This document shows positions 1 to 8,157 of a stretch of 64,000 nt of DNA, piece after piece; position 1 is the stretch's first letter; each line of letters starts with the position of its first letter. The notes below the pieces were generated by a model. That model was not told where the DNA came from and did no database searches. It worked only from the letters and a program-made list of their open reading frames with translations. A program made the translations under genes and the position numbers. Source of the stretch: Ructibacterium sp965146665 (lineage in GTDB: Bacteria; Bacillota; Clostridia; Monoglobales; Monoglobaceae); assembly GCA_965146665.1 (NCBI GenBank), contig CBCTHE010000007.1, positions 118,451-182,450 of the forward strand, read 5' to 3'.

Positions 1-70
1 TAATGCGCTGGATCGAGTCCTTGCCGGCAATGTGCGGAGCATGTGATACGATCAGTTTTTCTCCCATCAT
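1..70 (-). CDS. rnfD: RnfD, electron transport complex subunit D (5' end only)
   Basis: Only the first 23 codons are in the window; the gene runs off the left edge. The minus-strand frame begins MMGEKLIVSHAPHIAGKDS, which fits the conserved RnfD N-terminus (a short strand, then an S-P-H-x-x-x-K-D-S motif). A ribosome binding site (AAAGGAG) lies about 9 bases before the start, and rnfC stops 19 bases upstream, so the two are in one operon. RnfD is the membrane subunit that carries a covalently bound FMN in the Rnf ferredoxin:NAD+ oxidoreductase. Two adjacent ATG codons (70 and 67) are possible starts. Confidence 0.8.
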   Translation of the reverse strand, partial: MMGEKLIVSHAPHIAGKDSIQRI

Positions 71-88
71 GAAAACATACTCCTTTCC

Positions 89-1417
89 CTATTTTGCCTT
101 TGTCTGGGCGTTTCGCATTTTGACCTTCGCAACCTTGATCTGCTGTACCTGCCGCCGTTTGGACGGACAGACAAAGGCGCAGCTGCCGCATTCGATACAG
201 TCGGAAATGTGCAGTTTTTCCAGCGCGTCAAAGTTGTCAGCCCGGGACATTTTATCCAAAAGATTGGGCTGGAGGTTCATGGGACAGACATACAGGCATT
301 TGGCACAGCGGACACAGGGAAGCTCCTGTTCCAGACTGGCCGCCCTTTCCCCGAAGGCCAGTATGCCGGAGGTTCCCTTGATCACAGGAACGTCCAGATT
401 CGGCACGGCCATGCCCATCATCGGTCCGCCCATGAGCACCTTTTTCGGCTCCTGGGAAAATCCCCCGGATTGTTCCAGTATGTAGGAGAACGGCGTTCCG
501 GTCCGCACCCGGTAGTTCATGGGATTTTTCAGGGCGTCGCCGCCGATGGTGACGATTCGCTGCATCAGGGGCTGGTTTCTGACCACCGCCCGCATGATTG
601 AGGCGCTGGTGTCAATGTTGGACACGATACAGCCCACCTGCCAGGGCAGCTGGCCCGGCTTCACCTTGCGTCCGGTGATGGCGCTGATCAGCTGTTTTTC
701 AGCGCCCTGGGGGTATTTTGTCCGTAGGGACACCACATGGATGACAGCATCCTTAAAATGTTCGGCCGCGGCCTTCATGTTGGCAATGGCGTCCGGCTTG
801 TTGTCCTCAATTCCAATATAGCCCTCTGTCAGTCCGAAGATCCGGAGCATAACCGCCAGACCGGTGAGGATGTCCTCCGGGGTTTCCAGCATGGCCCGGT
901 GGTCCGAGGTCAGATAGGGCTCGCACTCCGCCCCGTTTATGATCACATGGTCAATCTTTGCCGTATCCGGGGGGGAGAGCTTGACATGGGTCGGGAACGT
1001 CGCGCCGCCCATACCCACAATGCCCGCCTCCTGAATCAGGCCGATAAGCTCCTTGGGGGAGAGCTTTTTGTAATCCCGTTCCGGCTGGAGCAGACAGGGA
1101 TCCGGCGTGTCCTGGCCGTCGTTTTCAATGACAATGCTTTCTGCGCAGGAGCCGTTGGGATGCAGACGCTTTTCAATGGTCTTTACCTTTCCGGACACAG
1201 ACGCGTGTATATTGGCCGAAACAAAGCCGTCCGCCGCCGCAATTTTTTGGCCCATCCGCACGGTATCGCCTGTTTTGACACAGGGGACAGCGGGTGCGCC
1301 GATATGCTGTGACAGGGGATAGATCAGTACCTCCGGCGGCTTGAGATCGACAATGGGCTTCGCGCTGGTCGCGCCCTTTTGGCTGTTGGGGTGTACGCCG
1401 CCCCGAAATGTTCTCAT
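89..1417 (-). CDS. rnfC: RnfC, ion-translocating ferredoxin:NAD+ oxidoreductase subunit C
   Basis: RnfC is the peripheral subunit of the Rnf complex, which couples electron flow from reduced ferredoxin to NAD+ with Na+ or H+ export. The 442-residue protein has the RnfC N-terminal barrel-sandwich region, an NADH/FMN-binding glycine-rich stretch (GMGGATFPTHVKL, around residue 135), and two [4Fe-4S] motifs near the C-terminus: CVRCAKCLYVCP and CIECGSCAFVCP. The length is normal for the short clostridial form. The start has an AAGGAGG site at the right distance. It is first in its operon, directly followed by rnfD, which matches the CDGEAB order of clostridial Rnf. A sigma-A promoter lies about 100 bases upstream. 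Confidence 0.96.
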   Translation of the reverse strand: MRTFRGGVHPNSQKGATSAKPIVDLKPPEVLIYPLSQHIGAPAVPCVKTGDTVRMGQKIAAADGFVSANIHASVSGKVKTIEKRLHPNGSCAESIVIENDGQDTPDPCLLQPERDYKKLSPKELIGLIQEAGIVGMGGATFPTHVKLSPPDTAKIDHVIINGAECEPYLTSDHRAMLETPEDILTGLAVMLRIFGLTEGYIGIEDNKPDAIANMKAAAEHFKDAVIHVVSLRTKYPQGAEKQLISAITGRKVKPGQLPWQVGCIVSNIDTSASIMRAVVRNQPLMQRIVTIGGDALKNPMNYRVRTGTPFSYILEQSGGFSQEPKKVLMGGPMMGMAVPNLDVPVIKGTSGILAFGERAASLEQELPCVRCAKCLYVCPMNLQPNLLDKMSRADNFDALEKLHISDCIECGSCAFVCPSKRRQVQQIKVAKVKMRNAQTKAK

Positions 1418-1522
1418 GACATTTCCTCCTTTATCTTGGAATCCTGACCCCGGAACGCTCCGTTCAAAGTGTTAATTTTTTGACGAAAAAACCGGTTTCA
1501 GTCTTATGCACACACAGATTAA

Positions 1523-1551
1523 AGTATACCGTTCTGACCCGGATTTGTCAA
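1523..1551 (-). promoter_or_regulatory. Sigma-A promoter of the rnf operon
   Basis: On the minus strand, TTGACA (1551-1546) and TATACT (1528-1523) are separated by exactly 17 bases. Transcription would start near 1516, giving a leader of about 100 bases before rnfC. Confidence 0.8.
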
Positions 1552-1620
1552 GGAAAAACGGGCAGAAGAAATCGTTAATTTTATGTCAGGGACAGGGGCT
1601 TTCCTCTGGCATTGAAAAAA

Positions 1621-1646
1621 GAAAAATGCCCCGGAAAAGGGGCGTT
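1621..1646 (-). terminator. Rho-independent terminator of the zinc ribbon gene
   Basis: Read on the minus strand, AAACGCCCC, a TTTTCC loop and GGGGCATTT form a hairpin followed by a T-rich tail. It sits about 60 bases past the end of the zinc ribbon gene and upstream of the rnf promoter, so it separates the two transcripts. Confidence 0.8.
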
Positions 1647-1705
1647 TGCGCGCGCAGTCCATACGGACCCAAAACCATGGTCCGCAGCCGGGACCTGCAG
1701 GGGCC

Positions 1706-1918
1706 TCAGCTGCCAATGAGAAAGTCCAGAATGTTCATTCCGGCCGAGGTCTCCGCGCTGTAAAGCTCGGTGTATCCGCAGCGGTCACAGATGATGGTGA
1801 TGAATTTTTTGTTCTGGATGTCGAACAGCTTTGCGAAGTTCCCGCCGGTGGCCTGGAACTGGTCTGAGACATACCGCTGGCATCCGCATTTGGGACAGAT
1901 GTACTGTTTTGTTTCCAT
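1706..1918 (-). CDS. Small zinc ribbon protein (Zn-ribbon nucleic-acid-binding family)
   Basis: This 70-residue protein has two cysteine knuckles, CPKCG near residue 8 and CDRCGY near residue 44, typical of the small zinc-ribbon family grouped as COG3478/Zn_ribbon_13. The family is thought to bind nucleic acid, but no specific role is established. The start has an AAAAAGGAGG site about 6 bases upstream. It lies 56 bases downstream of the alcohol dehydrogenase gene on the same strand and may share its transcript; its own terminator follows. The function beyond zinc binding is unknown. Confidence 0.8.
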   Translation of the reverse strand: METKQYICPKCGCQRYVSDQFQATGGNFAKLFDIQNKKFITIICDRCGYTELYSAETSAGMNILDFLIGS

Positions 1919-1974
1919 GTCAATCCTCCTTTTTGGGCTGTAAAATCACATTTTGTCAAATTTTTGAAGGCGTA

Positions 1975-3165
1975 CTACAGCGCCAGCTTTAAAATGGCCA
2001 GCACATCGGCGCGGTCCAGCTTTTTCAGGCCGCCCAGTGTGCGGGGACCGCCAAGGGGCGCGGTGACAGCCGCGGAAGCCAGCTCCTCCAGCCGGGCGCC
2101 GTCAATGCCGAGCGCCGGCAGGGTCACAGGCAGGCCAAGCTCCAGAAAGAATTCAGTCAGCTTTTGGATGCCTTCCATGGCCACATCTCCGGTATCACGC
2201 AGAGCGCCGGATACGCCCATGACGTTGACGGCGAACTGGGCGAACATGGACAGATGCTCCGGCGCGGTGTATTTCATCCAGGCCGGCGTGACAACGGCCA
2301 GACCTGCGCCGTGGGCAATGTCATAGGCAGCGCTGAGCTCGTGCTCAATCCGGTGGCTGGCCCAGTCCTCTTCCCTGCCAAGACCCAGCAGGCCGTTGTG
2401 GGCCAGGGCGCCGGCAAAACCCAGTTCTGACCATGCGGAAAGGTCATGCGCGTCCTGAAGGAGACGCCGGGCGTTTTGGAGGATTGCCCGGAGAATCCCC
2501 TCGCACATGCCGTCTGTCACATCCGTGTGCGGGGTGTTGGTGAAATAGCGTTCCATGATATGGCTCATCATGTCACATACGCCGTTTGCCATCTGTGACC
2601 TGGGGAGGGAGAGGAAGACCTCCGGGTCAATCACGCTGAAGACGGGCCGGTTAAGCCGGTGGTTCCGGCCGAGCTTTCGCCCGGTTTTTTCGTCGTCGGT
2701 GATAACGGTGCTGACGCTGGATTCACTGCCCGAGGCGGGCAGCGTCAGAATGGCCGCCACGGGAAGGGCCGCCTCCGGGTCGGCCGCGCCGGTGTAAAAA
2801 TCCCAGACGTCGTCCTGGGCCATGGAGCCGAGGGCAATGGCTTTTGCGGAGTCAATGACGCTTCCGCCGCCCACAGCCAGGATCATGGTCACATGCTCCC
2901 GTCGGCAGAGGGAGATGCCCTCCCGGACCAGGGAGAGGCGGGGATTGGGCTGGACGCCGCCCAGCTCTGTATAGGCGATACCGGCCTCTTTTAATGAAGC
3001 GGTGACGTCGGCATAGACGCCGTTTTTCCGGATGCTCCCGCCGCCGTAGTGGAGGAGGAGCTTTTCCCCTTTTGCCAGATACGGCGCCAGCAGGCAGCCG
3101 ATCTCCCGGCGGCGGCCCGGACCAAAGACCAGGCGGGTGGAGTTTTCATATTCAAATGGAAGCAT
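1975..3165 (-). CDS. Iron-containing alcohol dehydrogenase (YqhD/BdhA-like)
   Basis: This 396-residue protein is a group III metal-dependent alcohol dehydrogenase, reducing aldehydes with NAD(P)H. Visible features are the N-terminal substrate strand (PFEYENSTRLVFGPG), the nucleotide-binding motif AVGGGSVIDSAKAIAL, and the metal-ligand histidines in HIMERYF and HRIEHELSAAYDIAHGAG. The overall layout is closest to the NADPH-dependent YqhD/butanol dehydrogenase group. The open frame extends 59 codons upstream, but the ATG at 3165 has a GAAGGG site and begins at the conserved MLPFEYEN; the upstream part runs through the promoter. It is probably involved in fermentative or detoxifying aldehyde reduction; the exact substrate cannot be read from sequence. 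Confidence 0.92.
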   Translation of the reverse strand: MLPFEYENSTRLVFGPGRRREIGCLLAPYLAKGEKLLLHYGGGSIRKNGVYADVTASLKEAGIAYTELGGVQPNPRLSLVREGISLCRREHVTMILAVGGGSVIDSAKAIALGSMAQDDVWDFYTGAADPEAALPVAAILTLPASGSESSVSTVITDDEKTGRKLGRNHRLNRPVFSVIDPEVFLSLPRSQMANGVCDMMSHIMERYFTNTPHTDVTDGMCEGILRAILQNARRLLQDAHDLSAWSELGFAGALAHNGLLGLGREEDWASHRIEHELSAAYDIAHGAGLAVVTPAWMKYTAPEHLSMFAQFAVNVMGVSGALRDTGDVAMEGIQKLTEFFLELGLPVTLPALGIDGARLEELASAAVTAPLGGPRTLGGLKKLDRADVLAILKLAL

Positions 3166-3208
3166 GACAGTCCCTTCTTTCTTTATCAGCTGATTTGACT
3201 TCAGGAGT

Positions 3209-3237
3209 ATCGTAACACAAGCCGGGACCGGTGTCAA
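3209..3237 (-). promoter_or_regulatory. Sigma-A promoter of the alcohol dehydrogenase gene
   Basis: On the minus strand, TTGACA (3237-3232) and TACGAT (3214-3209) are 17 bases apart, 44 bases before the chosen start at 3165. This placement argues against any start codon further upstream. Confidence 0.7.
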
Positions 3238-3366
3238 TTCCATTTTAACCGGCTGGAAAAAAACGGTGCGGAGAGGGGATGCGGCGGGGTTTGGACCCGA
3301 TGGGGAAATGTGTCGAAACAACGAATTTGATGAACAAAACACCGTATTTATTGGCGGAAATTGTGC

Positions 3367-3395
3367 TAGACTTCAAAAAGCATCTGTAGTATAAT
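3367..3395 (+). promoter_or_regulatory. Promoter of the cation/proton antiporter gene
   Basis: TAGACT and TATAAT are separated by 17 bases on the plus strand. The -35 is imperfect, the -10 is consensus. Transcription would begin near 3402, about 33 bases before the chosen start codon. Confidence 0.6.
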
Positions 3396-3434
3396 AGTTC
3401 AGGTTTGAAACGAGACAGAAAGAGGGAAAAAGGA

Positions 3435-4736
3435 ATGGAAGTTAAGTATTTGTTAGACATTGCAATCATATTGCTGAGCACCAAACTTTTAGGGCTTTTG
3501 ACCCGGCGCATCCAGATGCCCCAGGTTGTGGGGGCGCTGCTTGCGGGGCTGATACTGGGCCCGGCCTGTCTTGGATGGATCGGTGAGACCAGCCTGATCA
3601 GCAATGTGGCGGAAATCGGCGTGATTGTGCTGATGTTCAGCGCCGGCCTGGAAACCGACGTACAGGAGCTGAAAAAATGCGGCGTCGCCTCCGCGGTGAT
3701 TGCGGTTATGGGTGTAATCGTGCCTCTGCTGGGCGGCTGGGCGCTGACCAGCTTTTTCAATAAAACCGGGGACCCCATGGCCATGCTCCAGAACATCTTT
3801 GTGGGCGTAATCCTGACGGCGACCTCGGTGAGCATATCGGTGGAGACCCTCAAGGAGCTGGGCAAGCTGTCCACCAAGTCCGGCAACGCCATACTGGGGG
3901 CGGCCCTGATTGATGACGTGCTGGGCATCATTGCCCTGACAGTGATCACCAGCTTTGCGGATTCCTCTGTGAGCATTGCCATGGCGGGCCTGAAGATTCT
4001 GGGCTTCTTTGTGTTCTGTATTCTGATCGCTCTGCTGTTTATCAAGGTGGTGACGCCCTGGCTGAACCGGTATAAGAAGGATTTGCGGCGGTTCCCGGTT
4101 CTGGCCTTTGCGTTCTGCCTGCTGATGGCCTATGCCTCAGAGCGGTTTTTCGGCGTATCTGACATTACGGGCGCCTTTGTGGCCGGACTGATCCTGTCCA
4201 ACAACCGGCATACCACCTATATGCAGACCCGGTTCGACGCCATTTCCTTCATGTTTCTCTCGCCGGTGTTTTTTGCCAGCGTGGGCCTGAAGGTGACGGT
4301 CAGCAATATGAACGGTACAATCATCATGTTTATGGTTCTGCTGACCCTTGTGGCAATTCTCAGCAAGATCATTGGCTGCGGCCTGGGGGCAAAGATGTGC
4401 CGGTATACCAATCTGCAGGCCGCGAAAATCGGCATCGGCATGGTATCCCGGGGCGAGGTGGCCCTGATTGTGGCCACCAAGGGGGCCGCGCTGGGACTGA
4501 TGGTGCCGGAGTTTTTTGCGCCGGTGATTATCATGGTGGTGGCGACCACCATTCTGACGCCGATCTTTCTGAAGCTGATCTACAAATATCAGGCCGTGCA
4601 TCAGGCGGAGCCCATTGTGGAGAGCGCTCTGGTGGAACGGTTCGAGGAACGGGGCTACCTGGAGCACATGACCCAGGAGGCGCTGCGGCAGCACGAGGAT
4701 ATGAAGGAGCAGATCCGTCAGTCAAAAAAGAAGTAG
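3435..4736 (+). CDS. Cation:proton antiporter, CPA2 (Kef/NapA-like) family
   Basis: This 433-residue integral membrane protein has about 12 hydrophobic segments and the CPA2 features: a glycine/proline-rich first repeat (MPQVVGALLAGLILGP), and an ATSVSISVETLKELG stretch followed by LIDDVLGIIAL, the region carrying the ion-binding aspartates of Na+/H+ antiporters. The C-terminus is short and charged with no TrkA-N or RCK domain, so it is a plain exchanger and not a gated Kef channel. The start at 3435 follows an AGAGGG site 8 bases away. Role inferred: Na+ or K+ extrusion against protons. It is monocistronic by its own promoter. Confidence 0.9.
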   Translation: MEVKYLLDIAIILLSTKLLGLLTRRIQMPQVVGALLAGLILGPACLGWIGETSLISNVAEIGVIVLMFSAGLETDVQELKKCGVASAVIAVMGVIVPLLGGWALTSFFNKTGDPMAMLQNIFVGVILTATSVSISVETLKELGKLSTKSGNAILGAALIDDVLGIIALTVITSFADSSVSIAMAGLKILGFFVFCILIALLFIKVVTPWLNRYKKDLRRFPVLAFAFCLLMAYASERFFGVSDITGAFVAGLILSNNRHTTYMQTRFDAISFMFLSPVFFASVGLKVTVSNMNGTIIMFMVLLTLVAILSKIIGCGLGAKMCRYTNLQAAKIGIGMVSRGEVALIVATKGAALGLMVPEFFAPVIIMVVATTILTPIFLKLIYKYQAVHQAEPIVESALVERFEERGYLEHMTQEALRQHEDMKEQIRQSKKK

Positions 4737-4753
4737 AAAATTGCAGAAAAGTA

Positions 4754-4826
4754 TTGCCTTTATACCGTGCGCATGATATACTTGTGAATAATGAGAATAG
4801 AGCCGCCTGTCCTTTGGACTGGCGGC
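4754..4826 (+). promoter_or_regulatory. Promoter and leader hairpin of the sodium-dependent transporter
   Basis: TTGCCT (4754-4759) and TATACT (4777-4782) are 17 bases apart. Just past the expected start of transcription, GCCGCCTGTCC (4802-4812) pairs with GGACTGGCGGC (4816-4826) around a TTT loop with one T-T mismatch. No T-run follows, so it is a leader hairpin or mRNA stabiliser and not an obvious terminator. Confidence 0.6.
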
Positions 4827-4875
4827 CCTGTTGATGTCATAAGCGGAAATAAGGCGATTGAGGGAGGAAATGTGT

Positions 4876-6222
4876 ATGCACGAAAGAGGCAATTTTTCCA
4901 GTAAGCTGGGCTTTGTACTGGCCGCGGCCGGCTCGGCCGTGGGATTGGGAAATATCTGGAGGTTCCCGTATTTGGCCGCCAACTACGGCGGTATGTTCCT
5001 GCTGACCTATCTGATCCTGGTGGTGACCTTTGGCTTCACGGTCATGCTGACCGAGACGGCCATTGGCCGGAAGACAGGCAAAAGCCCCATTGGCGCGTTT
5101 GCCGCACTGCGCGAAAAGTACAGCTTTATCGGCTGGATCGCGGTCATTGTAGTATTTATCATCTTTCCGTATTACAGCGTCATCGGCGGCTGGGTCACCA
5201 AATATCTGGCGGTGTTTCTGACCGGGAGCAACCCGTCGGTGGAGCAGAGCGCCGGATTCTTTAACAGCTACGTCGCACAGCCCTTTGAGCCCGTGATCTG
5301 GCAGATCGCCTTTGTGCTGGTCACCGCGGCCGTGGTGGTTCGCGGTGTCAAGAGGGGAATTGAGGCGGCAAGCCGGGTGCTCATGCCTCTGCTGGTGGTT
5401 CTGACCATTGCCATCGCGATCTATTCTGTATGTCTGCCCGGCGCCATGGAGGGCGTAAAGTATTTTCTGGTGCCGGATCCGAGTAAAATGAGCGTGAACA
5501 TGGTTCTGGCGGCCATGGGGCAGATGTTTTATTCCATGTCTCTGGCCATGGGCATCATGATTACATATGGCTCCTATCTCCGCAAGGAGGATGATTTGGA
5601 GAAATCCGTGGGCCAGATTGAGATCTTTGACACCGGCATTGCGATCCTTGCCGGATTCATGGTAATTCCGGCGGTCTTTGCCTTTGGGGGAAGCGAAAAC
5701 CTGAACCAGGGGCCTGGTCTCATGTTCGTTACTCTGCCGCAGGTTTTTGCCAATATGCCCTTTGGACGGGTGGTGGGGACAGCCTTCTTCCTGCTGGTCC
5801 TGTTTGCGGCCCTGACCTCGTCCATCTCCATTATGGAGGCGCTGGTCTCCACCGTATGCGACCAGTTCCGCATGAGCCGCCGGACCGCCTGCGCGGTGAT
5901 TGCCGCCTGCGGGATTGTCATTGGCCTGGGCCCGTCCCTTGGCTTTGGCGTATGGCAGGATGTGAAGATCCTGAATATGGATATTCTGTCCTTTATGGAC
6001 TTTATTACGAACTCTGTGCTGATGCCGGTGGGCGCGCTGCTGACCTGCCTGTTTGTGGGCTATGTCATAGGGGTGGACACGGTGGAGGATGAGGTGATGC
6101 TGTCCTCCAGATTCCGCCGGAGAAAAATGTACCGGGTCATTGTCAAATATGTGGCGCCCGTGTTCATTGTGGCCATCCTGATCAGTTCGGTGCTCAACTC
6201 GTTCAATATCATAACCCTGTAG
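4876..6222 (+). CDS. Neurotransmitter:sodium symporter (NSS/SNF family) transporter
   Basis: This 448-residue, roughly 11-12-helix protein is a LeuT-fold Na+-coupled symporter, probably for amino acids. The first helix carries the family signature (LGFVLAAAGSAVGLGNIWRFPY), including the unwound GLGN segment that binds Na+ and substrate. Further conserved parts are GGMFLLTYLI and FFLLVLFAALTSSISIMEAL in the helix 8 region. The start at 4876 is chosen because AGGGAGG lies 8 bases before it; an ATG six bases earlier would touch that site. The substrate cannot be fixed. It has its own promoter and is separated from the next gene by 74 bases. Confidence 0.93.
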   Translation: MHERGNFSSKLGFVLAAAGSAVGLGNIWRFPYLAANYGGMFLLTYLILVVTFGFTVMLTETAIGRKTGKSPIGAFAALREKYSFIGWIAVIVVFIIFPYYSVIGGWVTKYLAVFLTGSNPSVEQSAGFFNSYVAQPFEPVIWQIAFVLVTAAVVVRGVKRGIEAASRVLMPLLVVLTIAIAIYSVCLPGAMEGVKYFLVPDPSKMSVNMVLAAMGQMFYSMSLAMGIMITYGSYLRKEDDLEKSVGQIEIFDTGIAILAGFMVIPAVFAFGGSENLNQGPGLMFVTLPQVFANMPFGRVVGTAFFLLVLFAALTSSISIMEALVSTVCDQFRMSRRTACAVIAACGIVIGLGPSLGFGVWQDVKILNMDILSFMDFITNSVLMPVGALLTCLFVGYVIGVDTVEDEVMLSSRFRRRKMYRVIVKYVAPVFIVAILISSVLNSFNIITL

Positions 6223-6296
6223 ATGAAAACCAAAGGCCGCGGTGTTTTGCGGGCGATTGGGAAGAATATTTCAAGCAGAGAAAGGATGGGAGCGGA

Positions 6297-6656
6297 ATGA
6301 ATGTTGGAAAAACAATGTGGGCGATTGCCGACGGCTTTATGAGCAGTACGAAGAACGGAAATTTTGTGAGCCATGAGGCGGTGTGCGTCCTGAATGTCTC
6401 CGGACAAACCGCGCACATCGGTATTACGGTGTACTTTGAGGACGAAGAGCCTCTGGGCGGTTTCTCGGCGGTCTGCGAAAACAACCGGACCAATCATATC
6501 AGGCTGGATCGGATTCAAAACAGCGGGGGCCAGTCCATCCCCTTTGAAAAGCCGTATGCGCTCATCATTGAGAGCGATGTCCCGGTGGTGGTACAGCACA
6601 GCCGGATGGATGTTTCACAGCCGGAAATGACCCTGATGACCACAATGGCATTTTAG
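6297..6656 (+). CDS. Sensory rhodopsin transducer-like protein (ASRT family), no rhodopsin nearby
   Basis: The 119-residue protein aligns by eye along its whole length with the Anabaena sensory rhodopsin transducer family (PF07100): WAIADGFM, a SHEAVCVLN strand, ITVYFEDEEPLGG, and the ending IIESDVPVVVQHSRMD. Family members are small beta-sandwich proteins; the founding one is a soluble transducer of a photosensory rhodopsin, but most bacterial homologues are in organisms without rhodopsin and are thought to bind other ligands. There is no opsin gene in this window. The ATG at 6297 has a GGATGGGAGCGG site, and the gene may be read through from the upstream transporter. A strong terminator follows at once. 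Confidence 0.88.
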   Translation: MNVGKTMWAIADGFMSSTKNGNFVSHEAVCVLNVSGQTAHIGITVYFEDEEPLGGFSAVCENNRTNHIRLDRIQNSGGQSIPFEKPYALIIESDVPVVVQHSRMDVSQPEMTLMTTMAF

Positions 6657-6660
6657 GTAT

Positions 6661-6702
6661 AAAAAGGCGCCCGGACGGTTTCTGCCGTCCGGACGCCTTT
6701 TC
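6661..6702. terminator. Bidirectional terminator between convergent genes
   Basis: AAAAGGCG-C-CCGGACGG and CCGTCCGG-AC-GCCTTTT form a long GC-rich hairpin flanked by A and T runs, so it can act for both the plus-strand transducer-like gene and the minus-strand Gx transporter gene. Confidence 0.9.
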
Positions 6703-6728
6703 CCTTTTCCTGATGCGGTCTGTCCGGC

Positions 6729-7253
6729 TCAGGGCTTTCCGGTGCGGAGCCATTTCATAATTTTCGGGCGGTGCCGGGTGTTCAGGTACCAGACGCAGAG
6801 CCCGGTGAAGAGCCCGGTCAGAATACCGGCCGCGAGCAGGGGCGGCAGATACCACAGGACCGAGGCGGTCCGTGTTACGAGTCCGGCGGTGAGAAGCTGG
6901 GTGAGGTTGTGGACCGCGGCACCCGCCGCGCTGACCGCCCAGATCTGACGCTGTCCGCAGAGCCGCACAAGCAGAGTTTCCGCGCCCAGACAGACAAGGC
7001 CGCCGGACAGACTGTAGAGCAGAATGCTGGGGTTCCCCACCAGAAAAGCACCCAGCAGGGTCCGGGCCAGCAGGATCAGAAACGCGTCCCTGGGACACAG
7101 AAACACAAGGGCGAACAGGGTGACGATATTGGCCAGGCCGGGCTTGATGCCGGGAACCGGAATCAGGGGCGGAAGCTGGGCCTCCAGCACAAAGATGGTA
7201 AGGGCCGCGGCGGTCAGAATACCGCAGACGGCCAGACGTTTTGTTGTTTGCAT
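6729..7253 (-). CDS. Gx transporter family membrane protein (Hpre_diP_synt_I-like)
   Basis: A 174-residue, very hydrophobic protein with about 5-6 membrane segments. The pattern MQTTKRLAVCGILTAAALT, then PVPGIKPGLANIVTLFAL and a GNPSILLYSLSGG segment, is that of the Gx transporter family, often annotated heptaprenyl diphosphate synthase component I and similar to ECF-type S components. The start at 7253 has a GAAGGGAG site. An earlier in-frame ATG at 7310 overlaps the stop of the upstream gene (ATGA), so a longer, coupled form with 19 more residues is possible. In many Clostridia this gene sits with a NusG-domain-II gene, as here; the transported substrate is not known. Confidence 0.82.
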   Translation of the reverse strand: MQTTKRLAVCGILTAAALTIFVLEAQLPPLIPVPGIKPGLANIVTLFALVFLCPRDAFLILLARTLLGAFLVGNPSILLYSLSGGLVCLGAETLLVRLCGQRQIWAVSAAGAAVHNLTQLLTAGLVTRTASVLWYLPPLLAAGILTGLFTGLCVWYLNTRHRPKIMKWLRTGKP

Positions 7254-7306
7254 AAAGTATGCTCCCTTCTGCCGTGCCGGCATAAAAGATATGAGAAACT
7301 GCCGGA

Positions 7307-7681
7307 TCATTTGCTCACCGCGTCTACCTCTGCTGCCCGGCCGCCGGTGATCTTGACCACGACCCGGTTGGGCAGGCAGACAATGGGATAGACGCCGTTT
7401 TTGATGGTTCCCTGCCGGACGCAGAGCTGGTCCGGGCAGCTGGCTGATTTCATGGAGATTTGGCCGGGCTCGGCAAGGAGGATATTTTGGCCGTGTACGG
7501 CGTCCAGCGGGATTTCCAGGGGTTCGGTCAGGGCGGAGAGGTCCACGGCGCGGATCAGGACGCCGTCCTGATAGATTTCGGCCACACAGCCGGTTGGGTG
7601 CAGGTGCGGGAACCAGAGTGTGCAGATCAGACAGAGTAAGAGCAGGCCGCCGAAGAGCAGAAGCCAGTGCCGGGTTTTCAT
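7307..7681 (-). CDS. NusG domain II-containing membrane-anchored protein
   Basis: This 124-residue protein has one N-terminal membrane helix (about residues 6-25) followed by a NusG domain II fold (PF07009): GCVAEIYQDGVLIRAVDLS, a central PDQLCVRQG motif and IVCLPNRVVVKI. The cysteine motifs S-C-P-D-Q-L-C and I-V-C-L-P-N are typical of this family. It is extracytoplasmic by topology. The function is not established; homologues are frequently next to Gx transporter genes and near Rnf or ApbE genes, which suggests a redox or cofactor role (inference). It overlaps the following gene by an ATGA junction. I chose the ATG at 7681; a GTG nine bases earlier is an alternative. Confidence 0.8.
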   Translation of the reverse strand: MKTRHWLLLFGGLLLLCLICTLWFPHLHPTGCVAEIYQDGVLIRAVDLSALTEPLEIPLDAVHGQNILLAEPGQISMKSASCPDQLCVRQGTIKNGVYPIVCLPNRVVVKITGGRAAEVDAVSK

Positions 7682-7935
7682 GGATGCCACCGCCTTTCTA
7701 AAGCGTGTATAAATCTGGAACCGGAGCAGGCCCAGGAGCGTCGAAACCGATATGCCCTGCGCTTTTAGGGTTTGCCGTCCTTGCAAAGCCACAATTTGTG
7801 AGCATTTTGACACAATGTTTCCGCAAATTTGCCTGTGTTAACCATATTGTGTTCGCCTCTCCCAGGCCCAAGGGAATTCGTGAAAATATACAAATTCCAG
7901 TCCGGGTTCGGCGGAAAAACTACCGTTCCTACTGA

Positions 7936-7964
7936 ATCATACAGATTTTCAGTTTTTTTGTCAA
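7936..7964 (-). promoter_or_regulatory. Promoter for the NusG-II/Gx transporter operon
   Basis: On the minus strand TTGACA (7964-7959) and TATGAT (7941-7936) are 17 bases apart. This would give an unusually long leader of about 250 bases before the NusG-II start. The stretch 7690-7930 holds no convincing gene. Confidence 0.6.
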
Positions 7965-7981
7965 GTTTTTGCCGGAAACGC

Positions 7982-8011
7982 TTGTTTTTTTATCAGATCT
8001 TATGTTATACT
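7982..8011 (+). promoter_or_regulatory. Likely promoter of the pncB-prs-miaB transcript
   Basis: TTGTTT (7982-7987) and TATACT (8006-8011) are 18 bases apart. Transcription would start near 8018, leaving a leader of about 140 bases. It is arranged divergently to the promoter of the NusG-II operon, the two -35 boxes being about 18 bases apart. Confidence 0.55.
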
Positions 8012-8157
8012 ACTATCCGTGGATTTTAGTGTGCGGTCCGGCGGGGCGAGGCCTTGCGGCGGAGACTGTGCACTGGGCGGAGCGGGAATTTTCCATCCCG
8101 CGGCCGCGATATATGCCCGTCAGTTTCGGACGGTTTCAGAAAGAAGGCTTTGACTGT

